DNA of 22,894 bases from Trichinella spiralis (Eukaryota; Nematoda; Enoplea; Trichinellida; Trichinellidae). This document shows, one piece after another, positions 11,940 through 22,100 of this stretch (the stretch's first letter is position 1; every line of letters starts with the position of its first letter). A program made the position numbers and the translations under genes. The notes under the pieces were generated by a model that worked only from the letters and a program-made list of their open reading frames with translations, was not told the DNA's origin and made no database searches. The stretch covers positions 15,767,520 to 15,790,413 of the forward strand of contig CM012954.1 of the NCBI GenBank assembly GCA_000181795.3. The letters run 5' to 3'.

Positions 11940-12363
11940 CACACATTCCCCAGTGTAAAGTTCACCAAATCACGAAATCCTCCTCATCTTCACGGTATCA
12001 GGAAAAATGCTGCCAACCACCCCTCTCCTGAACTTTGCGCGAAACACCCCTCAATTAAAATACAAGAGAAAATTCAAAAGAACTTCCCCCACTCAATTGG
12101 CCATGCAAAACGCAACATCTCCCTTTATCTGAAAGCTGTGGAAAAAACTATGTCCCCACGCTTCCAAGGTGGGAGAAACAACAAAGTCTCAACCACCTCT
12201 TCCGCGAGATAAGCATAGACTTTCCTCGCTTCAGGATCCAGAACCCTGTGTTCTGCCTGCCCAAACAGCAAGGAAAGAGTTCACTCTCCCTTGTCTAAGA
12301 GAAGGGAGCTTCACGCTACAACGTGGGGCCCAATTTCATCTCTCTATTCTCTCCCTGCATTAA
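11940..12363. other. C-rich island of unknown nature
   Basis: About 420 bp are clearly richer in GC, with C far above G on the plus strand, unlike the AT-rich surroundings. Plus-strand frames are open across it (one to 12212, one from an ATG at 12169 to 12363), but neither translation resembles a family I know. It could be a decayed exon, a worn repeat or a noncoding RNA gene. Confidence 0.35.
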
Positions 12364-13214
12364 ATATTTCAAGTCCCACTCCAGGCATGTTTGCCATTTT
12401 GCAGAACTAATTTATGGCAGACTTCAGCTGTGTCATTTTTATTACATTGCATATTTATTACTTTTTTCAAAAACTTTTTATTAATAAAGAATTATTTTTT
12501 TGCATTGCTCTTAGTTTGCATTAACAATGCACAAACCTTTCTCTATTCCATTCTATTCACTTACATTGAAAAATTAAGCTCAATATCAATTTCTAATTGC
12601 ATTGCTAAGTGATTACGACATTAAAATAAAAGAACTGCCACTTACTGACAAAAAAGTCGTCTTCTCATTGTTGATGTTCATGCTCTTTCGAAGTTGATTG
12701 AAAAATTATTTTTCAGAAATTATTCCAAAATATAATAATGAATAAAAAATCAAATCTAGTGCTTGTCGTTCAATGTTGATGTTATTCAGTTAATTTTCCA
12801 ATTAAAGCGCACTGCTCTCATCCACAGACGATGTCAAACTAAAATTATATCCAACATGTCAATGAAACAAATCAACCCACTCGCATGCAAATTTTTATTT
12901 TATTCATTTCTGTTGATAAATATCACAAGTGCACGTTTTTTATTGCGCTTTATTTACTTCACTAGTGCACTCTGATTTATCTGTAGCCGTTATAAATTAT
13001 CAAAGCATTTCTTTGTCACTATATTAGCAACGATGAAATGTGAATTTCTTCAAACAATTAAACTGACAGTATAAAACTGAGAATTATGGTTTGAATTTCT
13101 TTTCAAATTCCAAACATATTAAAATAAAAAATATTTAAAAGCATAAATGTACATGCATTTATTTCAAAAAATCACTAAAATGTATTTTAAGATGAAATCT
13201 TTACCTTGACGTAA
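12364..13214. other. Gene-free stretch
   Basis: AT-rich sequence with several 60-75-codon frames of low complexity. I see nothing that supports a gene. Confidence 0.5.
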
Positions 13215-13400
13215 TTTCTTTCACTTGTACTTTTGTTACGCAGCGCAACAGTTTATAGAAGACAATTAGTAAGGACAAATATGATCTATTAATGGATACA
13301 TTTGCTCTAATTGGTCTGTTTACTTTGTACTTTTCTGTTGATGGTTTGGCAATCAACATTTTGCATATTACGGTATTTTTAATTATAAATTACCTTTTCA
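13215..13400 (+). repeat. R3 repeat, copy 2
   Basis: Diverged direct copy of the repeat at 3435-3625, some 9.8 kb away and in the same orientation. It ends about 660 bp from the gene A stop codon. Confidence 0.5.
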
Positions 13401-14057
13401 TAATTTCAGTTTTATGATATATTTTGACTTTACCTTAAGGTACATTTTCTCTATTTCTTATTTTAGGTGTTTGCTTCCTTATCTATTGCTTCGATTCTTT
13501 GTTCCTGTACAATTATGAATATAATTCAATCCTAAAACTGATACCCTTAGAATCTGAACATAACAATATGTTTTTCATTGCTTAGTTGTGAGATTGCATA
13601 TATATATGTGTGTGTGTGCGTGTGCGTGTGTATGCGCATTGTTCGATTGATTGCTAACTAATACAACATCACTGTTTTGTGAAAGCAGTTGATTGAAAGA
13701 GAACAAATATGAAATTTAATTATGCTCAATTTTTCCTTTGTATGCCTACTTTTCTTTTTGACTAGTAGTTATACAGTAAGAAAAGTTTTATTCAACTCTT
13801 ACACATAATATTTTCAATAATATGACCGGGGGTGGTTTTGGAATATTCAACTCGTTTGTAATATGTAAAAAATTGGCATAATATCAAGCTGCAGCATCGA
13901 CTTAAGAAAATGGACTTTTTTATGCATTTATGATATGAATTCAGTTGCATGGTTGCACAGAGAAGTTCAGTTTTTCGTTGCTGTTTGCAATGATATTAAT
14001 TTGTCACCGGAAATTATATTAGCATTATTATTGAGTGATCGGAGAAAAAGAAAGAAT
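13401..14057. other. Downstream flank of gene A
   Basis: This probably holds the gene A 3' UTR at its right end. No AATAAA lies close to the stop on the minus strand. The variant AATATA occurs near 14010, and the nearest AATAAA (TTTATT at 13787-13792 on the plus strand) is about 265 bp past the stop. Confidence 0.4.
13595..13639. repeat. 45-nt alternating purine-pyrimidine tract
   Basis: TA repeats pass into TG/CG repeats (TATATATATG, TGTGTGTGCG) with strict alternation for 45 nt. Such tracts can adopt Z-DNA. Confidence 0.9.
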
Positions 14058-16872
14058 TTATGACATTTTCAAAGGAACCATTTGGAATGCCGGTTCATCC
14101 AGTGCAGGTTTGTCACTTTCTGTTGCACAACTTTCTTCGTCGTAGATGTCACTTTCTGGAAAGGGAAAGTTTGCCTCTTTGTAATAAGTGAACATGACGA
14201 CAATGATGGCAGCAAGTTGAAAACCAGCATTGCCGGAATGATATTTGAAACGAAATTCTTGATTATCATAAAGCAGGCAGTTGCCTTTTTGACGACAAGA
14301 GGACGGTGAATGCCAGGCAACGCAACTTGAATCGATGATCATACCAAAAATAATTGGACTGGGAATAAATCCTGTAGGGTTTAAAGTTCAGAAATTCGTA
14401 AAAGTTCAATATTGAAATTTTTCCTTTTACCCAAAACGTTTGTGAGAAATGACGCGAAACTGAGTGCTAGCGATCGTTCTTGCAACTCTACTGACCTTAA
14501 CGTTTTGTAATATATAATTAATCAAATATACGGAACACCAACAGCTAAACAGACAAACCTCAGTACAACGGTCATTGTTGTCATGAAAAACAAATTTCCA
14601 ATAAACAGACCCACAAACATCGTTGTGATGTACAAAGACATGGCAGTGCAATCGCTGGGACAGACTCCATCTTCGGTCATTTCACCGTGAGCTGCACACT
14701 GACAGTTCATCCACTGGAAGTTTTGGAAAAAAGAGCAATAATTCACTTTAAAAGTCAGAGTTATATAAAGTCAATTTCAAAAATATATACGGTTTTATTT
14801 TCCGCTTGAAAACGACATCCCGCGTAACAGGGTGAATAATATGTCCACTGGCCATCACAGACTGGCTTGAATTGATGATCAAGCGAACAGTGACAATTTT
14901 GGCTACATTCCGTAGTAAAATTCCACCTGAAATTACAGTTTACAAATCAAATCAAACCATTAATAAAAAATGTTCGGCAGCAACAACATGTAGCTTCTGT
15001 TTCTGAATTGAATTACATTACTTTAGTTAGATTGATTTTCTTGTTGTTCAATGATCAATTCAATTAGTTTTAATATTTTAAAATTTAAAATAAAAATATT
15101 CGCTTTCAATTCAGTCTGCTATTAATGAAAATATGATTGCTTGTTGGAGGTTTGTTTTGGAAATTTAGTTTAAAGTGAATTTGTACAACGTGCAGAAGAA
15201 GATATGATCACCGTCCGTTGCCTTGTTCCATGCCTTTGAAGGTAACCTGATCACAGCCAAATGCTATTCCAAGCAGATAAGTAAAAAATATGATTGCCCA
15301 AGTGATGATCAGAAGCAGAGTGGCAAAGCGCGGCTGTATGTTGAAACGGGACAACAAATAACCGCCGAGGGCTGTACTGAAGGCTACTGAGCCAATTGAG
15401 ATCAATCCTGAAGAGGAAAGAAAGAGAGAGAGAAAGAGAGATTGCAAACAGAAAAGACTGTTCTCACAATATGCAGCATGCACAAAGAAAAGATGCTCTG
15501 CCGTTGAATGATTTGAATTTGTAAAATCAGTGCAAACCTGAATAGATGTCTGCCATTGATGCAGTCTGACTGAACTGAGTTTCGATGAATTTCGGCAAGT
15601 AGGTTCCATAGCCACCGATGAGGTACGAGCCGAAAATCCATCCCAATGCCATGCTTGTGTAAACGGGATTTTTTATCAGACGATAAAGTGCTTGTGGGAG
15701 AGCTGCAATTGTGACCAACCAACAATAGTTGTAAATGTTAAATTTAAATAAGTGTAGAGTGAAAAATGAAAAAAACAACAACAGAACCTTTGGCTGTTTC
15801 GACAACTTGCTTGCAACTGGTGGTCAGTGTAGCGGGTTTGGTTATTTCGGCGGAATTATCACTGAGCGGCGTGGATGCATCGAGACCGTCAATGCGATCC
15901 ATCAGACGTCTCTGAGTGCTCAGACGGTACGGAAAGAAGAACAACGGGATGCCAAATATGATGTACAAAATACCGCAGACGACAAAACCCAGCCACCAAG
16001 CACCAATCCAAAATGGGCTGTTTCGATTAATGTCAACCGGATCTAAGAATTGAAATATTAAAATAGGAAAGAAATAAAGAACAAATATTGCGGCAAAAAT
16101 TTGCAAAAATGTACCTTGCAAGTCAACATATATATTTGTACAGCCAGCGCTGAGAAGAAATCCAAAAGCAGGACCAAATGCATACATTCCAGTCAACAGT
16201 CCTGAAAAATAGATAGACAAATAATAATAATTGCAATTATTAATAAATAATTCAATAACCTAAATAAAAGGGTGAATCTCGATTGCTGACATTGTCGTCA
16301 ATGTAAATATATGCGATTGTGTTGAACGGTGCGGCAGAGATTCCGGCCAAAAGTTGTGCAAAAGCTATGATGGCATATGCACCGTAGTGGAAGGTTTCTT
16401 CACAGCCAACGGTGGTAGATGGATTGGTCAAATTTGTGTCCAATTCATTTTCATGACAAACCAACAAAGCAGTGGCATTGGTTGCCAAGAGTTGGTCGAA
16501 ATTTGGATGAACTGTAGGACCGAAGATGAAATTGGGCAAAGCCAGCAGAAACATCGCCAAACTGCTCAGCATAACCCCAATGCCGGTTATTCTCGGCTTG
16601 TGACAGTCGGCCAAAAAATATCCCACAAACAGAACGGTCAACGTGTGACCAATGTCGTACATGGAAAGCAGTGTCCCGGCGTGGGAGCTGCTTATCTCGA
16701 AGCGTTTTTCTATGTTCGTCAACACGCCGACAATGTAGCCCAAATAAGCGCCCTGGATTGCAATGACGACGCACATTATAAAACTGAAAAGCCGTATGTT
16801 TGTCCATTTGGAAAATTTTTCCGGAAGCATCCAGCAAAGCCAGCTTCGAGTTTTGCGTTGTCGTTTGATCAT
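14058..16872 (-). CDS. Organic anion transporter (SLCO/OATP family), gene A, 9 coding exons
   Basis: Coding exons in transcript order: 16872-16260, 16201-16115, 16042-15788, 15702-15538, 15407-15212, 14926-14791, 14713-14559, 14495-14431, 14371-14058. All introns are GT-AG (58, 72, 85, 130, 285, 77, 63 and 59 bp). The sum is 1986 bp, an uninterrupted frame of 661 residues, a normal OATP length. OATPs are plasma-membrane carriers of amphipathic organic anions. Membrane segments are visible at about 28-51, 66-88, 94-118 and 163-190, with more downstream. The family signature WIGAWWLGFV lies at 245-254. After GCDQ (Cys425) comes a Kazal-like extracellular loop to about 510 with 11 cysteines (ECSQNCHC, PVCDG, SPCYAGC, NCQC), followed by the terminal motif FIPSPIIFGMIIDSSC. 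Candidate N-glycosylation sites are N132 and N147 in the loop between segments 3 and 4. The start is the first in-frame ATG after an in-frame stop 12 codons upstream. The family call is certain; substrate and subfamily cannot be read from sequence. Confidence 0.93.
15419..15441. repeat. GA-rich tract in gene A intron 4
   Basis: A purine-only run (AGAAAGAGAG pattern) on the plus strand becomes a long polypyrimidine tract on the transcribed strand just before the acceptor of exon 5 (CCTCTTCAG). It probably serves as, and has expanded from, the splice-site pyrimidine tract. Confidence 0.8.
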
Positions 16873-16882
16873 CTCGAAACCG

Positions 16883-16891
16883 CTACAACAT
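16883..16891 (-). promoter_or_regulatory. Two-codon upstream ORF before gene A
   Basis: ATG-TTG-TAG ends 10 nt before the gene A start codon. The ATG directly follows CCTTTTCAAG, a plausible splice acceptor, so the mini-ORF could be the first thing in the last leader exon. A role in lowering translation is inference. Confidence 0.3.
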
Positions 16892-17621
16892 CTTGAAAAG
16901 GATATTTATTTTTCCACACTTTACTGTATCATGAAATTCATTTTAATAAATAAACATATTTTATTTGAATAATACCTGTGCAGTTCGTTTTAATTTATAT
17001 TGTGAGAAATAAAAATTGTTATTATAATTATTATTTGAATTGTACAATGCAAAAACAAACTGTACAGGTACTGATAACATGTAGACGACGAGTTGACGTT
17101 TTGAACTAGCCCTAGCATTCATTGGGCATGCAAGAATCAATGCTTTTCTTCAACAATAAATAAATATGACGGCCAGAAAATCTGCAAAACTGTTGCAAGC
17201 AGCAAGTAATCCAACATTTTTTTGCAATTAAAATTCATCGAAATTGTTGGCGTGTGATTTTTTCCTTTCTATGGAATACTCAGTTATTCATACTAATCTA
17301 GCTGTTAATTAATATGCAAACATGGAATCAAATCAAATGTGATCACATTGCAACAGTTCAACTGACGATTATAATCAAATATAAAAGAAGATTAATTATT
17401 AATTTTCCTTTTTATTTTACAATTTTCTAAAAAAGTTCAAAACAAGTTTAGAAAAGAAATTCCACGCAACATTTATTAAGGTGACAGCAACATTTCAAAT
17501 TTGAAATATCTCGAATTTTAATGTTTATTCTTTTCCAAAAAAATGAGAAAAAAAAGAATTTTTTATATATAAATTTACATAAAATAAATAACAATAAAGA
17601 AAAAATTTGAATGATACTTAC

Positions 17622-17717
17622 ATTGGAAGTAAAAAGTGCACAGAGCCGTTGATATTAGTATCAATCAGTTCAATGTACAATGCACAACATCAGAAGTGTA
17701 TTTGCACAGTGGAAGAG
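17622..17717 (-). other. Probable 5' noncoding exon of gene A
   Basis: On the minus strand a strong acceptor (TATTCATTTCAG) lies 96 bp before a strong donor (AATGTAAGTATC). No long ATG-started frame crosses it. It lies 750 bp upstream of the gene A start on the same strand. The natural partner acceptor is CCTTTTCAAG at 16892-16893, 20 bp before the gene A ATG, which would give a leader intron of about 730 bp. A further exon may lie upstream, since CCCAAAAG followed by GTGTGT near 17828 is a donor-like site. The reading rests on splice signals alone. Confidence 0.4.
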
Positions 17718-18072
17718 CTGAAATGAATATGAAATTCCTTTCAGAGTAGAAAAGAAAAAAAATAGGAAAACATATTAAATTCAAATATGAAAAATATTCA
17801 GGAAATAAAATAAATACAGTACACACCTTTTGGGATTGGAATAGGGTCAGAGAAATTTTTTTGCTGCTGTGCTGTCGCACGTCGCAAATTGGCACTTCTT
17901 TGTACAAAGTGTGTATGATAGCTGGGAAAAAGTGAAAAATATTCCCTGTGAAGCTTTACTTTTCCAACCAAAAAGTACCAACCACTTGCTGCAAACTCTG
18001 ACGCAAGTGAAACTTGCCGACGCAACGACGACAGCTTAAAGTAAACACAATCAATATTCAACTTTCAAACCC

Positions 18073-18088
18073 TGCATGCATGCATGCA
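18073..18088. repeat. (TGCA)4 palindromic microsatellite
   Basis: Four perfect TGCA units form a self-complementary 16-mer, followed by a further AGCATGCA. It lies in the spacer between genes A and B, upstream of gene A. Confidence 0.85.
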
Positions 18089-19085
18089 AGCATGCAACAG
18101 TTCTGCATGTCTGAATGACGACGAATTTCTGAAATTTCTTTGACACTACTATAATGGTATTCTTTGCATTTTAGTATTCTTTTTTGCATTGAGAAATAAA
18201 TTAAAAAGCAACAATAATAATTAAAGTGGATCAAACAGTAAACAAATAAATAAACAAACAAACAAGCCTGAGCAAAATCAACAATAGCACTTCACGAATG
18301 AACAATGAAAAGATGCAAAACAACGGCAAACAATGGACGATCGATGAAACCGGCTGAAATAAAATCTTCCACCAACTGGCTACAGACAACAATAATAATT
18401 CAAAATAAATTATTACCATCTTTTCTTTTATGAATAAAAATTTTGCTAAAATTGTTATATTTTTGCTTTTTATTGGATCTTTTTAAATTAAATTAAATTA
18501 ATCCACAAGAAAGATACAATTAATTTTTAAAACAAAATACCGTATGTTTGACGCTGATAAAAACCAGCCAGTGAGTGAGTACACCGCTGGTGTATTTCTG
18601 AAATAATATAATCGACTTCAAAGCTTACAGTTCTGACCTAAAAATAAAAATGATTCATAAACTGGTTTCAACAAAATATCACAATCACACAACAATAATT
18701 ACCACCACCCCTCCCTTCCATGAACACTTACTGATTTACATACGCAAATTCGATTATTTTTCACTAAAAAATGGAAAAATTAGTTCATAACTGAGCACTA
18801 GCTATTATTCCATTCTGCACAGGAAACATTTTATTATTTTCACAACTCAACTTGATCTTCTCGCTCGATGGAGTAGTTTTGCTTGATTTTCAATTATACT
18901 GTAATAATAAAATTCAGTGCTGCTTCTTGAATAATTTAAGCTGGCTGGAATTTGTGGACAACAAAACTGATCTTCCAAGTTATCGTTCATCATTTTTTCT
19001 CAAAGCGAAATTTCTTCAAAACACTCATGCTAACTTAAATGCATTATTTAAAAAGTGGAATACATAGAATGCGGTTGAAATTCTC

Positions 19086-19119
19086 TACAACAGTGATGCA
19101 TGCGCATGCATGCGTTGTA
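19086..19119. repeat. Nested palindrome in the gene B 3' untranslated region
   Basis: A perfect 16-nt palindrome (ATGCATGCGCATGCAT, 19096-19111) sits between the complementary arms TACAAC (19086-19091) and GTTGTA (19114-19119). It lies 16 to 49 nt after the gene B stop codon, so it is probably transcribed as part of the 3' UTR and could fold into a hairpin. It contains TGCATG, the core recognised in RNA by Rbfox-type proteins. Confidence 0.7.
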
Positions 19120-19134
19120 AACAAAAAACAAACA

Positions 19135-22100
19135 TCAAGGAACAGTTTTATCACAGCTCTGCGAAGCTGTCAAAGCTTCTTTTTCGCCAACATCTTCTTG
19201 CGGAAAGACGAAATTATTTTCTTTGTAATAGGTGAATAGGATGGCCAAAAGTGCGGCCAGTTGAAATCCACCGCTGCTGATGTGAAGCTTGTTTCGAAAT
19301 TGCCTGTTATCATAGAGAAGACAGTTGCCCGCTTCACCGCTTGACGGTATCGAATCCCAAACAATGCAGCTCGAATCGACGACCATTCCGTACAGAATTG
19401 GACTTGGAGAGAAGCCTGTCGTGGGACAGTTTCAGTTTTTCTTTTCAACGCACAATTCACACACACAACAAGCACATACCTAATACTGTCGTTAAAAACG
19501 ATCCCAAACTCAACGCCAACGAACGAAGTGGATTTTCCACGGATCTGTGAAAAGATTGTCGAATATAAAAAGCACTGATTATGCTAATTTTTACACAAAA
19601 GCCTGAACAACCTGAGCACCAAAGTAACTGTAGTCATCAAGAATAAATTGCCGATGAAAAAACTGACAAACATCACGGCAATGTATTTAGGCAGTGCTTG
19701 GCAGTCGTCTTTGCACAATCCGTCCAAGACGTTAGCGTCAGAAGCGGCGGCAGTACATCCGCAGTCCAGCCACTAAAGCAGTGTTTTCAAACATTTCATA
19801 TTTTCAATCTACGAAGCTTCAAGCTAATAAATAGTAAATGGCGAAGGCAAACGCTGACTTTCTTGATGAACTTCTTGATCACATTGATAACAAACAGTAT
19901 GCAACAGAAATGCAATTAAAATGTCTTCCATAAGATGATGCTAGCAGAAGGATAGCACAGAATTACTGCTACTATTAATATTAAAAATAGCAATATGTAT
20001 TATTATAAAAAATTAATTAATAAAAAGTTTATTCATTTCTAACCCTCAAATTCGAGCTGAGATGATTATTACAACTTGAGGCGCTTTAAAGCTGTTCATA
20101 AGGTCTCTTTAAACTTTATAGCTTCTTTTACTGCTCCTCTGCCATATTTAAGTTTGTTTAGCTCACTGAATTTGAATCACAGAAATTTGTTTACTTATTC
20201 ATTCATTCGTTCGTTCGTTCGCTCGTTCATCTACTAATTATCGAATTCATTTTGCAATATGACAATTCTGACGTTGAAATTCAACTTTTATGAAATTGCT
20301 AACGATTAATTTAACCAACTTAGATTTCCACAGTATACCAATTTAAATTGGATACAATTGCCATAATACACCATTCGTTCACTTGCTTTTCGTAGACGTA
20401 AGAACTTATGTGCAACAATAATTTTTTTTGAGATAATTAAACATAACAATGCGTGAAATTCAAAAAATAAATAAAAATTGTATTGAAACTCAAACTTAGA
20501 AAAAAAAACAAAATCTTGCACTTACTGTCATGTTATGTGCTTGAAAATGACACCCTGCATGACAAGGGGAAAAATATGTCCATTTTCCATCACAAACGGG
20601 ATTGAACGGCTCATTTGGTGGACAATTGCAGTGTCGATTGCATTCGTTTGTGAAATTCCATCTGCAAAGTTAACAACAAAAAATAAAGCCTTCTTTGTAA
20701 AACAACACTTTGTATATTAATCGAGTTTAATTTATGAATAAGATTAAAGCGAAAATAATCGAAAGGAATGAGTAATTTTTACTTGTTCGAATTATCCAAT
20801 TTTCCGGCCAAATTTTGCTGTTCACAACCCAAAACTATTCCCAACAGATAGCCAACGAGTGTGATCGACCAAGTAATTAGCAGAAGCAACGTAGCGAGTC
20901 GAGGCTTCACGTTGAAACGTGAAAGCAAATAGCCGCCGAATGTGGTACTGATTGCCATTGAACCGATTGAAATGAACCCTTAATAAAAAGAGGAATTAAT
21001 TAAAAATTTTCCACATCATCATCTCTTGCAACCGGAATACACGTTCGCCATTGATGCGGTTTGTTTGAACTGAGTTTCGATGAATTTCGGCAAATAGGTC
21101 CCATAACCGCCGATCAAATATGCGCTAAATATCCAACTGCAAGTCGTTCCCACGTACACAGGATTGTAGAACAATTTCATCAAAGCAGTTGGCAATGCTT
21201 AAAAGCATTAAAAACCATAATGCTCATCATCAGCATATATAGTGTTGTTATCAGCGTCGTCTAGCAATCTACCAGATCTCACCTTTGATATTACCACCGG
21301 CTACAAATTTACAACTGTTGGCCAATGATTGCGGTTGAATAGTGGTGCTGAATTTATTATGACTTGACGAAAACGCCAATTCGTCCAATTCCACATCGCC
21401 TGCAGTTGTACGTTTTTTGGTTCTTTCATTCAAATGCTTGGGAAAAAAGAAAAGCGGTATTCCAAATATCAAGTACAACAGCGCCAGTATGAGAAATCCC
21501 AACCACCAAGCACCGATCCACGATGAACTGCTGGGATCCATATTTTCAGGAACTTCAAAAATTAAATAAATAGTTTAGCTGTTCTTATTTCTTTAATTCA
21601 GTACCTGTCAAATCAACAAAAACATCTGTACACCAAGCGCTGAGAAAGAAACCGAACGCTGGGCCAAAAGCATACATCCCAGTGAGAAGACCTAAATTAT
21701 GAACATTTGATTAATTATACAAATGAAATCATATCCGTATACACATATATATATAATTGTTCACACAATGTGCGATGCTATTCATTAATCATGCGTGCAC
21801 ATTAAATAATTGAAAGTAGTTAATAATTTCAAAAAAAGTTTTAAATTATCCATTGAAAAAAAATTTACAAATTAGCAAAGCAGGTAGTGGCTGGTTGAGC
21901 GAAATATTTAAGAACAGGTTTTCGTTCAAAGATGGGCATTTAATAGAAATAAAGGTCAAAATGGAATGAAAAATAGCATCAAATATTCGCAGAAAATGGA
22001 AGAAATTCAACAGTGAGCTGTTTAATTGCAAAGACAAAAATGCAAAACTGATCAAAAGCGTCGTACCTAAATAGAACGGTGAATCTCTGTTGTTGACGTT

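Larger units (their letters stand above)
16873..19134. other. Spacer between the two SLCO genes
   Basis: This stretch should hold the gene B 3' end and the gene A promoter and leader. It contains the probable leader exon, two TGCATG-rich palindromes and otherwise AT-rich sequence. A locally less AT-rich patch at about 17,830-18,040 has an open minus-strand frame, but that frame lacks any ATG. I see no clear TATA box. A TTTATT on the plus strand at 18830-18835 would read AATAAA for gene B, though it lies about 300 bp past the stop. Confidence 0.5.

Noticed and set aside
11814-12212. 132-codon plus-strand open frame into the C-rich island
   Set aside because: The start is TTG in an AT-rich tract and only the second half is compositionally unusual. 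I kept the island as an open question but not as a CDS.
14427-14558. Alternative reading VARTIASTQFR across gene A exon 8
   Set aside because: Using the acceptor TTAAG at 14497-14496 gives RSVELQERSLALSF, which matches the gene B reading RSVENPLRSLALSL and keeps the frame.
16354-16896. 180-codon plus-strand open frame
   Set aside because: It is antisense to the first exon of gene A, whose OATP translation is unambiguous.
17798-18061. 87-codon minus-strand open frame upstream of gene A
   Set aside because: It has no ATG in the frame and is preceded at once by an in-frame stop. More likely leader or promoter sequence.
21846-22066. Continuation of the gene B first-exon frame beyond PFYLG
   Set aside because: This is read-through into intron 1. 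Splicing at 22066 joins PFYLG directly to LLTGMYAFGPAFG, exactly as in gene A.
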